Part shown: piece by piece, positions 35,179-43,943 of the stretch
Layout: each line of letters opens with the position of its first letter
How positions within the stretch are numbered: position 1 is the first letter of the stretch
Assembly: GCF_050337045.1 (NCBI RefSeq)
Contig: NZ_JAKJSO010000008.1
Span: 372,001-436,000, forward strand
Direction: 5' to 3'
Length of the DNA: 64,000 nt
Source of the DNA: Photobacterium kagoshimensis
GTDB lineage: Bacteria; Pseudomonadota; Gammaproteobacteria; Enterobacterales; Vibrionaceae
Position numbers and translations under genes: made by a program
The notes under the pieces: generated by a model
Database searches by the model: none
Seen by the model: the letters and a program-made list of their open reading frames with translations, nothing else
What the model was told of the DNA's origin: nothing

Positions 35179-38100
35179 ATGAATAAAAAAGTCACCTTAC
35201 TTTCCGCTGCTATCGCATCCATATTAGCAGCACCAGCAATGGCTGGTATTAACGATATTATTATTTCTGAGTACGTTGAAGGCACTAGCTACAACAAAGC
35301 AGTCGAGCTAACCAATACAGGAACCGACGACGTAACTATTCCATCAAATATTGAACTGTCACGCCAAAACAACGGCACCAGCACCTGGTATACAGTTCAA
35401 AATGCAGCAAAAGATTCTGTCATCGAAGGTATCACTATACCTGCCGGCAAATCTGTTGTTCTCCACCATCCAAAGCCAAGTGATAAAGATACGAATCTAC
35501 TTGATGCTATTGCAGCCAATGTCAGCAAGCACGGTGCGATTGCATTACCTACAAACACTTATGCGCATACCGGCAACGATGTTCTAGCACTGCGTGATAT
35601 AACGGATAAAGAAAATCCGAAAATTTTAGACATCATTGGTGTATTAGATACAAAAGATGATTGGGGAAAAGATGTTACTTTAGTTCGCTACCAAGATGCT
35701 GAAGCCCCGAAAACCACTTACGATGAAAAAGATTGGGAATTCAAACCTACAAACACCTTCGATGGTTTAGGCAACCCGGCTCTTGCTACACGCGAACCCG
35801 CACCGACACCATGTAGCGATGCTGCAGGTACCCACAGCTATAAAAGCATTGGTCAGGTGCAAGGTAATGGCTACAAATCACCACTCATCAGCTCTGGCTA
35901 CATCAGTGATGATGAGTACCTAGTTCAAGGTATCGTTAGCGCCGTTTCAACTAGCTATAACAAAGGTTTTTTCTTATACAAGTCTGATGGTGATGAATTA
36001 ACCTCTGATGGCGTTTTTGTTAAAACTAACGGCCAAGTCAACGAAGATATGGTTGGTCAAGAGGTCTGCGTTAAAGGTTTCGTAGAAGAAAAATATGGTC
36101 AGACTCAAGTTCTCGCAACGGATGACAAGTGGGAAACAATTAGCACTGGTGGCTCAAAACCAGCCGCTGTAGATCTTAAGCGCATTCCATCTGACGGCCA
36201 ATACTTCAGCAAAACACTAGAGCGCTATGAAGGCATGTTAGTGCGCTTAACAGACAACATGGATGAAAGCACCAAAGAAAACGAGACCATGCGTGTTTCT
36301 CGTACTTTCAGCTTTGACTTTGACAGCTATCGTAACAACATGGTGTTATCGTACAAACGCCCTAACATGCAGCCAAACCAAGAACATGTCGCTGGCAGTG
36401 AGGGCTCTATTGCCCAACATAAGCAAAACAATGACTACCGCTTATATGTAGATACAGACAAAAGCGCATCCAATGGTCATATCCCGTACTACCCTGATTT
36501 CAACAGCAAGCCAGACAAAAACTACATCCGTATAAACGACAGTATCACTGGCTTAGAAGGCGTACTTGTCTACGCCCACAGTAACTACCGTTTACTGGCG
36601 ACCAATACAATCACCAGCAAAAACATTACTCACAATACTGATCGTAAATCCAAGCCTGAGCTGAATGATTCAACCGAATCTGACAAGTTTGCTATTCGCT
36701 TTGCGACTCAGAACGTATTGAACTACTTCAACTCGCCATTTGGTGGTGCAAGTAACCAACATGGTGACAACCGTGGTGCAGATAGCGAGTTAGAGTTCCA
36801 GCAACAACAAGCTAAAATTGTAAAAGCCATTATTGGCTTAGATGCTGATGTTGTTGGCTTAATGGAAATTGAAAATAATGGTTTTGGTAACTACAGTGCG
36901 ATCACTGAATTAGTAAAAGCCATTAATGACAACTATTACAAAGAAAACTATTCAGACCGCAATAAGAGTGAATCAATTCACAACAAATACGTCTTCGTAG
37001 GCTTCGATTCAGATGGCAATACCGTGCTGGATGAGTTTGATTCTGTTGGTTCAGATGCTATAACTTCTGGCCTACTATACCGTCCAAGTAAAGTCTCGCT
37101 AGAGCAAGCGAAAATCATCCCTATGCCTTCGCAGCAAGCACCAATGATCACTTATGAAGATGGTAGCGCGATTACAGGTAAAAAAGGTGAAGTTCGTGAA
37201 AACGGTAAGAACTACCAGCGCGATACTATTGCCGCTACTTTCCGTATCCACAACACAGGTAAAAAAGTCACTGTATCAGTCAACCACCTGAAATCGAAAG
37301 GCTCTACCTGTTGGGAAGATTGGCAAGGCTGGGAAACTTGGGAGAAGTTTGACCCTAAATATGATGATGTTAAGAGCAATCAAGACTTCCAAGGTTCATG
37401 TGAAAACTTCCGTGTTGCCGCTGCAGAACAACTCGGTAAAGAAATGGCAAAAATCGGTGGTGATCGCATCATCATGGGTGACATGAACTCTTACGCGCAT
37501 GAAGACCCTATGCTAGTGCTAACCTCTAACCCAACAGGTAAAACACTGAAAGCTGCTCGCGATACCTTCATCGGTAAACGCCCTCAATTTGGTGAAAATG
37601 GCGCTACCATCACTGATAGTTACGGTTATATTAATGCTGTTAGCCTGAAAGATGCTGAAAATAACAAGATGAGCTGGAGCTACTCTTACAACGATGAGAT
37701 CGGTTCACTTGACCACGTTCTTATCTCACCATCCCTTAAGAAGCACCTACTAGATGCAACAGACTGGCACATCAATGCTGCTGAATCGACACTGTATGAT
37801 TACAACCAAGGCCGTAAAGGCTTAAGCAGTAAAGATGAAAAAACAACGCCGCATAACTTCTATGCTGAAACGCCTTACCGTTCATCTGACCATGACTCTG
37901 CAATCATGGCACTAGGTTACGGCTACGGTGAAAGTGACGGTGCGCCTGTACTGCTTGCAACGAAGAGCGGTCGTATGGATGTTCCTTACGCCATTAACAC
38001 TGACAAAGCACTTACAGGTGATATCGCTGAAATCTCATTCTCTCCAGAACCAGAAGACATGAGCAAAGTTGCACTACCTACAATGAAGTTGAGCAAAAAT

Positions 38101-38370
38101 GGCAAACAACTTGTAGAGTTTGACGTTAGTGGTATTGAACCAGGTAACTACACTGTAACCATGAAGCTAGTACGCCCAAGTACACAAAAAGCTTCAACAG
38201 CAACAACCGTGGCTGGCTCAGAAGTGAGCATGCAAGTTGAAGTGGCTAAACGTGACTCAACGAAGCCAAAAGTAGTTATTCCACCATACGATGGTAGCGG
38301 CGGTTCATTTGGCATCTTTGGCCTACTGTCACTATTGGGCTTAGGTTTCTTACGTAAAACTAAAAAGTAA
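35179..38370 (+). CDS. ExeM/Xds-type extracellular nuclease with GlyGly-CTERM tail
   Basis: A 1063-residue exported nuclease. Parts: signal peptide (1-22), lamin-tail domain (about 23-190, IIISEYVEG), OB-fold-like domain (about 225-335), a bridging segment, an endonuclease/exonuclease/phosphatase domain (about 505-915; GLMEIENNG, VSVNHLKSKG, MGDMNSYAHEDP, LDHVLIS, SSDHDSAIM), a C-terminal beta-sandwich and a GlyGly-CTERM tail (GGSFGIFGLLSLLGLGF then basic). That tail marks type II secretion and rhombosortase processing, so the enzyme is surface-attached or released. Relatives (Xds of Vibrio cholerae, ExeM of Shewanella) degrade extracellular DNA in biofilms. A porin gene precedes it. Confidence 0.9.
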   Translation: MNKKVTLLSAAIASILAAPAMAGINDIIISEYVEGTSYNKAVELTNTGTDDVTIPSNIELSRQNNGTSTWYTVQNAAKDSVIEGITIPAGKSVVLHHPKPSDKDTNLLDAIAANVSKHGAIALPTNTYAHTGNDVLALRDITDKENPKILDIIGVLDTKDDWGKDVTLVRYQDAEAPKTTYDEKDWEFKPTNTFDGLGNPALATREPAPTPCSDAAGTHSYKSIGQVQGNGYKSPLISSGYISDDEYLVQGIVSAVSTSYNKGFFLYKSDGDELTSDGVFVKTNGQVNEDMVGQEVCVKGFVEEKYGQTQVLATDDKWETISTGGSKPAAVDLKRIPSDGQYFSKTLERYEGMLVRLTDNMDESTKENETMRVSRTFSFDFDSYRNNMVLSYKRPNMQPNQEHVAGSEGSIAQHKQNNDYRLYVDTDKSASNGHIPYYPDFNSKPDKNYIRINDSITGLEGVLVYAHSNYRLLATNTITSKNITHNTDRKSKPELNDSTESDKFAIRFATQNVLNYFNSPFGGASNQHGDNRGADSELEFQQQQAKIVKAIIGLDADVVGLMEIENNGFGNYSAITELVKAINDNYYKENYSDRNKSESIHNKYVFVGFDSDGNTVLDEFDSVGSDAITSGLLYRPSKVSLEQAKIIPMPSQQAPMITYEDGSAITGKKGEVRENGKNYQRDTIAATFRIHNTGKKVTVSVNHLKSKGSTCWEDWQGWETWEKFDPKYDDVKSNQDFQGSCENFRVAAAEQLGKEMAKIGGDRIIMGDMNSYAHEDPMLVLTSNPTGKTLKAARDTFIGKRPQFGENGATITDSYGYINAVSLKDAENNKMSWSYSYNDEIGSLDHVLISPSLKKHLLDATDWHINAAESTLYDYNQGRKGLSSKDEKTTPHNFYAETPYRSSDHDSAIMALGYGYGESDGAPVLLATKSGRMDVPYAINTDKALTGDIAEISFSPEPEDMSKVALPTMKLSKNGKQLVEFDVSGIEPGNYTVTMKLVRPSTQKASTATTVAGSEVSMQVEVAKRDSTKPKVVIPPYDGSGGSFGIFGLLSLLGLGFLRKTKK

Positions 38371-38416
38371 TTAAGCAATAAACGATTTAGTCGATATACG
38401 TTAAAGAAATAATCAA

Positions 38417-38449
38417 AGAGGTTTAGCTTATGGCTAAGCCTCTTTTTTT
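38417..38449 (+). terminator. Terminator after the nuclease gene
   Basis: AGAGGTTTAGC / GCTAAGCCTCT stem (one G-T pair) followed by seven Ts. Confidence 0.9.
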
Positions 38450-38500
38450 GTCACTCCCCTCGCTATACTCTGTATATTCATTTTTTACAGAGCATACATT

Positions 38501-39439
38501 TTGAGCCCTGATCGCGCTGGCCAAATGGTCATTTTTCATGCCCTTGTTAAAGCAGGTAATTTTACTGCAGCAGGCAAACAACTAGGTGTCTCGACATCGC
38601 ACATCAGTAAACAATTAGGCGTTTTAGAAACCGCTCTGAATGTAAAGTTAGTCCAACGCACCACGCGTAGCTTTACGTTAACAGAGGCGGGTGAAAGTTA
38701 TTTGGGCTATTGCGAAATAGTCGTTAACGCCATGCAAGATGGCGAAGCGATAATGGAGGATGCTCGGGATGAAATCTCTGGTGTTCTACGCTTAGGCATA
38801 TCGCAATCCTTTGGCACTATGCATTTAATTCCAGCGATTGAACAGCTACAACGCCATTACCCTAAGTTACGGGTAGAAATCAGTTTATTCGATCACAAAG
38901 CCGATATGATAGAAGATGGGTTAGATCTGTGGATCACTAACTATGAGCACATTCCAGACGGCTATGTTGCTCAACGCCTCGCCGAAACACGGTTCGTTGT
39001 TGCTGCAGCACCAGAGTACCTGCTTCATCATGCTGCACCTTCACACCCCAGCGAGCTTGCCAAGCATAATTGCTTAACGTATCGAAGTCGCCAAAGAAAT
39101 TATCAATCGTGGTCATTTAAACAACACGATAAACAACTCAAAGTCGATGTAGAAGGCAATTATCGCGTTGATCTTGCTGAAGCGGTCCGCGACGCTGCTA
39201 TTGCTGGCTGGGGAATAGCCTACTTAGCCACTTACCTACTGCGAGATGAATTTAAAGCGAACAAACTCATTCAACTGCTACCTGAATGGCAAGCCAACCA
39301 ATCGATGCCATTTTATGCGGTATACCCAAGCCGAGCACATTTACCTAAAAAAATATCGGCTGTCATTGGTTTTTTCAAAGACTACATAGGCGAAACGCCC
39401 TATTGGGATAAAGAATTGAGTAAACATATCACCATCTAG
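38501..39439 (+). CDS. LysR-family transcriptional regulator
   Basis: A 312-residue regulator with an N-terminal winged helix (FHALVKAGNFTAAGKQLGVSTSHISKQLGVLE) and a periplasmic-binding-like effector domain from about residue 90. The start is a TTG that restores the full helix-turn-helix context; ATG 38525 is eight codons inside and would trim the first helix. The target cannot be told from context: no divergent partner gene lies upstream, only the nuclease terminator. Confidence 0.88.
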   Translation: MSPDRAGQMVIFHALVKAGNFTAAGKQLGVSTSHISKQLGVLETALNVKLVQRTTRSFTLTEAGESYLGYCEIVVNAMQDGEAIMEDARDEISGVLRLGISQSFGTMHLIPAIEQLQRHYPKLRVEISLFDHKADMIEDGLDLWITNYEHIPDGYVAQRLAETRFVVAAAPEYLLHHAAPSHPSELAKHNCLTYRSRQRNYQSWSFKQHDKQLKVDVEGNYRVDLAEAVRDAAIAGWGIAYLATYLLRDEFKANKLIQLLPEWQANQSMPFYAVYPSRAHLPKKISAVIGFFKDYIGETPYWDKELSKHITI

Positions 39440-39696
39440 CTCTACTTTTACCTGTGGCAATAATGCTGATAAAACCATCAAGATTATTGCCATCATCATT
39501 CGTATTAACCAAAACATCTTTTCCAAATGGAAAATATCACGTTACTAAAATTAAATAGTATCTATTTATCATAATGTTAGCCCAAAATTATGTAGCACAC
39601 CATCAACTCATCACACTTAGCTAACATCCCACTCTTGCAACCGTTTGCGTCCACCATAGAATGCACCGCCTATACATTCTGTTACAAGGTTTCCCC

Positions 39697-40902
39697 ATGT
39701 CATCTTTGCTTGGTATTGTTGCTATCTTAGTATTCGCTTACTTACTGTCTACCGACCGTCGCAACATTCCATTAAGAACCGTTAGTTTAGCGTTTTTACT
39801 ACAAATCACTTTTGCTTTACTTGTACTGTATGTACCTGCGGGGAAAGTAGCGCTTGGTGCCGTAACCAATACTGTATCAAGCGTGATTGATTACGGCCAA
39901 GAAGGTATCGCTTTCTTATTTGGCGGCTTAGCAACAGGTAGCGTTGGTTTTGTATTTGCCGTTAACGTACTGGGCATCATCATTTTCTTCTCTGCGCTTA
40001 TCTCTGCTCTTTATCACATTGGCCTAATGCCTAAAGTCATCAACATTGTTGGTGGTGCGCTACAGAAACTACTAGGCACTGGCCGTGCAGAATCCCTTTC
40101 TGCCACTGCCAATATTTTTGTCGGTATGGTTGAAGCGCCACTGGTTGTTAAACCTTACTTAAAGAACATGAGCGATTCTCAGTTTTTTGCTGTTATGACA
40201 TGTGGCCTAGCTTCTGTTGCAGGCGGCACCTTGGTAGGTTATGCATCACTTGGCGTGGAACTCAATTTCTTGATTGCAGCGGCCTTTATGTCTGCACCTG
40301 CGGGTCTACTGATGGCGAAAATGTTATTTCCGCCAAGTGACAAGCAAAATAATGAAGATGAAATCACGTCAGTTGAACTACCACGTGCGACCAATGTTGT
40401 TGAAGCACTTGCCGATGGTGCTATCTCTGGCATGCGTATTGCGGCAACCATAGGCGCAACCTTGATAGCCTTCATCAGTGTCATCGCATTATTGAATGGT
40501 CTGCTAGGCACGGTGGGTGATTGGTTTGGGGTTACATTAAGTTTTGAATTGATTATGGGTTACCTATTTGCCCCTATTGCTTTCCTTATTGGCATCCCAT
40601 GGAACGAAGCCATTACTGCAGGCGCACTGATCGGTAATAAGGTGATCGTGAATGAATTTGTTGCCTTCATCCAACTAATGGAAGTAAAAGATCAATTGAG
40701 CCCGCACTCACAGGCTATCATCACATTTGCATTATGCGGTTTTGCTAATATCTCCACTATGGCAATCCTGATTGGTGGCCTAGGTAGCTTGGTACCAGAG
40801 CGCCGTACTTTTATCTCTAAAAATGGTTTCCGTGCCATTACTGCAGGTGTACTTGCTAACCTAATGAGTGCAGCAATGGCTGGTGTGATTTTATCGCTGT
40901 AA
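39697..40902 (+). CDS. nupC: Concentrative nucleoside transporter NupC
   Basis: A 401-residue inner-membrane nucleoside symporter of the CNT family. Hallmarks are GQAxx-type loops in the core, FVGMVEAPLVVKPYL, GGTLVGYASLGV, and the C-terminal NEFVAFIQL ... ALCGFANISTMAILIGGLG. The ATG with AAGG at good spacing was chosen, 12 codons into the open frame. It ends at a strong terminator shared with deoR, whose product probably controls nucleoside and deoxyribose genes, a sensible neighbour. Confidence 0.93.
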   Translation: MSSLLGIVAILVFAYLLSTDRRNIPLRTVSLAFLLQITFALLVLYVPAGKVALGAVTNTVSSVIDYGQEGIAFLFGGLATGSVGFVFAVNVLGIIIFFSALISALYHIGLMPKVINIVGGALQKLLGTGRAESLSATANIFVGMVEAPLVVKPYLKNMSDSQFFAVMTCGLASVAGGTLVGYASLGVELNFLIAAAFMSAPAGLLMAKMLFPPSDKQNNEDEITSVELPRATNVVEALADGAISGMRIAATIGATLIAFISVIALLNGLLGTVGDWFGVTLSFELIMGYLFAPIAFLIGIPWNEAITAGALIGNKVIVNEFVAFIQLMEVKDQLSPHSQAIITFALCGFANISTMAILIGGLGSLVPERRTFISKNGFRAITAGVLANLMSAAMAGVILSL

Positions 40903-40926
40903 GATCACTTATTTTACACGCACTAA

Positions 40927-40948
40927 AAAGGGGCTAATTAGCCCCTTT
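40927..40948. terminator. Bidirectional terminator between nupC and deoR
   Basis: AAAGGGGC / GCCCCTTT with a 6-nt loop, placed between two converging genes. Confidence 0.85.
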
Positions 40949-40997
40949 CGTCTGTTTCCTGTATTTTCTATGCTGCTATAATCACAATTTCATACTG

Positions 40998-41732
40998 TTA
41001 AGATAAGTACTCAATGGGTAGGTCAATATCTGAAATGATGATATCGACACTTTCTAAACCACAGATAAATGCCGACTTAACGACACCAAACTTACTGTTA
41101 TCAACAGCTAATACGACATTCTGAGACTGTGCTATCGCTTTTTTCTTATATGGTAATTCATTGAATGAGTAACAAGTAAGACCGTGCTCAGGATCAACAC
41201 CTGCGGCTGACAAAAACGTTGAATCAAAACGAATATTATCGATCTCGCTACTGTCACCCAATGGATAGAAATTATTATGCTTGGCATCGTAACCACCACC
41301 ACATAATATGACATGGCAGTTGGGCTTGGCTTTTAAGGCCATAAATACATTCAAAGAAAAACACACACCAGTAAACGCTATATCATCGCTAATCGCTTGA
41401 ATGATGTGAACAATAGTTGTGCCGTTATCAAAAAAAACAGTCTGATTATCAAGAATTAATCTTGCTGACTCTTTTCCTATCTTCGATTTTTCTTTAACGT
41501 GATTGGTTCGCTGTTCATTAATAACATATTCAAGATCTGCCGAGCTAACTTGCTTCTTGACTACGTAGCCACCAATCAAACTGACCACTGCATTTGGCTC
41601 ATTAAAATCACGTCGAATCGTCATTTCAGATACATCGAGACTTTCCGCTGCATCTTTTAAATGAACTTTTTCTTCTCCCAACAACAACTCAGCTAATTGT
41701 CTTATTCGTTTTTCTCTTTTTGTCTCTACCAT
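40998..41732 (-). CDS. deoR: DeoR-family repressor, probable DeoR ortholog
   Basis: A 244-residue regulator with an N-terminal helix-turn-helix (KVHLKDAAESLDVSEMTIRRDFNE) and a sugar-phosphate-binding DeoRC domain (FFDNGTTIVHII ... LSAAGVDPEHG). The sequence follows E. coli DeoR closely over its length, including KREKRIRQL and LPYKKKAIAQ, so deoxyribose-5-phosphate is the likely inducer. The ATG was chosen over a TTG five codons upstream. The deo operon itself is not in this window. Confidence 0.85.
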   Translation of the reverse strand: MVETKREKRIRQLAELLLGEEKVHLKDAAESLDVSEMTIRRDFNEPNAVVSLIGGYVVKKQVSSADLEYVINEQRTNHVKEKSKIGKESARLILDNQTVFFDNGTTIVHIIQAISDDIAFTGVCFSLNVFMALKAKPNCHVILCGGGYDAKHNNFYPLGDSSEIDNIRFDSTFLSAAGVDPEHGLTCYSFNELPYKKKAIAQSQNVVLAVDNSKFGVVKSAFICGLESVDIIISDIDLPIEYLS

Positions 41733-41935
41733 CAAGTCACATACCAATTATTATCATTATTGCATTTTAGAGGACTTTCCTATGTCCTAAAAGGTGCAAA
41801 CAATGCGCCTCCGCACAGAAGCAAATAATACCAATCCCATTAATTATCAAATCATTCTTGCTAGTTAACGGTCTTGGTATAAAGCATTGATTATATTAAG
41901 TACTTATAACAAGCAACTTGATCTACACGTATAAA

Positions 41936-42079
41936 TTAACGATTAGATCGTCGATACCCTACATTATCTGATAAAAGTTCATATTGAATGCCAGCAGCAT
42001 CGAAACTTTTCATCAAGCCTTCAATTCCATGGTAATACGTCACAGTTCGTCCCGTTTTTAAATACACTTTTAACTTCAT
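41936..42079 (-). CDS. Small 47-residue protein of unknown function
   Basis: A 47-residue frame with an ATG preceded by GAGGGT six bases away. The peptide begins MKLKVYLKTGRTVTYYHGIE, is basic and reads like a folded beta-alpha small protein (two strands, then the helix GIEGLMKSFDAAG, then a strand). I do not recognise it, but the site, composition and even codon use argue for a real gene. It is divergent from the EEP-family gene, with 31 bases between the starts. Confidence 0.6.
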   Translation of the reverse strand: MKLKVYLKTGRTVTYYHGIEGLMKSFDAAGIQYELLSDNVGYRRSNR

Positions 42080-42110
42080 AACACCCTCACTAAAGAATAG
42101 TTATTCTATC

Positions 42111-43280
42111 GTGATCGTTATTTATTCACAATATGGTTTGATGAAAAACCTTTTAATATTTGCTCTAAGCACCATAAGCCGTCACTATAACGATACGCTT
42201 CATGGTTTGGATTCGCTTGTGCCAGCAGATACAGCAACAGACATCATCAATAACACGTTAAAAATCGCTACTTTCAACCTTTTCAATTATATAGAGCCAC
42301 CACTGGCCTATTACGATTTTGAAAATATTTACAGCCAAGACAGCTGGCAAAAAAAGCAAAATTGGATTTGTGATTACCTGATGCAATACCAACCTGATGT
42401 CATTGGTTTTCAGGAAGTTTTCAGTGCTGACGCCCTCCAAGCATTACTGGCAGAGCATGGCTATTGTTATTTTTGTGTGGTCGATAACCCTACCGTTATC
42501 GATGACTATATTTGCCGCGATCCTGTGGTTGCTTTAGCCTCTCGCTATCCAATCAAAGCTGTCGCTGCTATCACTGCAGACCCTGATATTGCAGCCAGTC
42601 TTGGTATCAGTACTGATTTCGCATTTAGCCGTAAGCCGCTGCGAGCAACTATCGATCTTCCTCATATTGGTGATACCGATTGTTATGTTGTCCATTTAAA
42701 GTCTAAACGTCCCATGCTTGAAGCAACAACAGACAACGCTACTACAGCAGACGCATCGTTAACAAAAGCACATATACTGGCGACATTAAAAGCGGAAGTG
42801 ATGGGGAGCTGGGGATCATCGATTCAGCGTGGTAGTGAAGCGGCTATTTTGTACCACGCTATCATCGAACGCAGAGAGGAAAGTGGACATCCCGTGATAT
42901 TAATGGGTGATTTTAATGATGATATTCAGCAAACGCCTTTGCAATGCTTAACAACGCATAGTGTTCGTGATCGCCAAGTATCCGATCAAAAACATATTCT
43001 CGATACTTTCTGGCTAACAGACAGCTTTACACTTTTTCAAACAACGGATCATGCGGATAATAAGGCTAATCGCTCCCCTACTCACTATTATGGCGCGAAA
43101 GGTTCTGTGCTGGATTACATACTATTATCGAGTGAATTCAACGCGGAATATAACGCTAGCCTGTTTGAAGTGAGTGACTATCAAACTTATGATCGCCACT
43201 TGATCAATCCGATCTTTGCTCGTGATAGCAACAGCACCGATCATGGGATTGTGAATATAACCCTCAAGTTACGAAGCTAG
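42111..43280 (+). CDS. Endonuclease/exonuclease/phosphatase (EEP) family protein
   Basis: A protein of up to 389 residues with a full EEP fold: KIATFNLFNY (metal Asn), IGFQEVFS (metal Glu), VVHLKSKRP, LMGDFNDD (Asp/Asn pair), VLDYILLS and the final catalytic STDHGIV. Substrate unknown; the family covers DNA nucleases, phosphodiesterases and sphingomyelinases. No signal peptide is evident. The start is uncertain between GTG 42111 and ATG 42141; neither has a clear ribosome-binding site. Confidence 0.82.
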   Translation: MIVIYSQYGLMKNLLIFALSTISRHYNDTLHGLDSLVPADTATDIINNTLKIATFNLFNYIEPPLAYYDFENIYSQDSWQKKQNWICDYLMQYQPDVIGFQEVFSADALQALLAEHGYCYFCVVDNPTVIDDYICRDPVVALASRYPIKAVAAITADPDIAASLGISTDFAFSRKPLRATIDLPHIGDTDCYVVHLKSKRPMLEATTDNATTADASLTKAHILATLKAEVMGSWGSSIQRGSEAAILYHAIIERREESGHPVILMGDFNDDIQQTPLQCLTTHSVRDRQVSDQKHILDTFWLTDSFTLFQTTDHADNKANRSPTHYYGAKGSVLDYILLSSEFNAEYNASLFEVSDYQTYDRHLINPIFARDSNSTDHGIVNITLKLRS

Positions 43281-43299
43281 GGGTAATCTATACATTTTA

Positions 43300-43746
43300 T
43301 TATGCGTTCTTCTTTCCTAAACGAATGCCATCGCGAATATTCAAGCCTATCATCGCTGCATTGGTAGCACCTGCGATCAATTCTATGATTTGCAAAGACC
43401 AGTAACGCGTATCAAACAAGCCTTCTGCTGACCATGCTGCTAAGAAATAGGCGGCAGGCAGTAAAATAACGACACCATTAAATGCAGCTATTTTCATTCT
43501 GGTCGATTTGACTGCAAAGATCCCTTTTGGTGTCACAGGATAAAGCTTTTTACCACTGATACCGACTGCCATCATCGACAGCACCAATAACGCAACCCAC
43601 TGTAAAATAGCCTGCTTCACGAGCGTGATCGTTTCATACGAACCGAATAAATCCGCTATCACGCTACTCGAAAAGAAAGTCATGATCATCAATAAAGCGA
43701 CAACCCCCGCGATACGGTGTACATTTTTCAATATTGTTCTTTGCAT
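43300..43746 (-). CDS. Four-helix membrane protein, unknown function
   Basis: About 148 residues with four hydrophobic segments (near residues 13-30, 45-62, 85-105 and 118-135 from this start) joined by short basic loops, the last helix followed by a Lys-rich tail. I do not recognise a family. Upstream in-frame starts exist at 43773 and 43812; the one used places the first membrane segment close to the N-terminus. It converges with the EEP-family gene. Confidence 0.6.
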   Translation of the reverse strand: MQRTILKNVHRIAGVVALLMIMTFFSSSVIADLFGSYETITLVKQAILQWVALLVLSMMAVGISGKKLYPVTPKGIFAVKSTRMKIAAFNGVVILLPAAYFLAAWSAEGLFDTRYWSLQIIELIAGATNAAMIGLNIRDGIRLGKKNA

Positions 43747-43890
43747 CAGATACTCGCTAAAGGTTGTTCTCATCATAGAGCAAAGAATAAAACACAACAG
43801 TTGCAACTGCAACTATTTTTATCGCAAGTATTGGGTATGCAAAACCAAATACACTTTTAGGCACGTCACATACTGACGTGACAGGCAATA

Positions 43891-43924
43891 AAAAACCCGC
43901 TAACTCTGACGAGATAACGGGTTT
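43891..43924 (-). terminator. Terminator after rhlE
   Basis: AAACCCG / CGGGTTT inverted repeat with an 18-nt loop and a T-run on the minus strand. Another perfect hairpin, CACGTCA / TGACGTG, lies next to it at 43862-43880. Confidence 0.6.
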
Positions 43925-43943
43925 AAAAATAAGTGGTTAGCGA

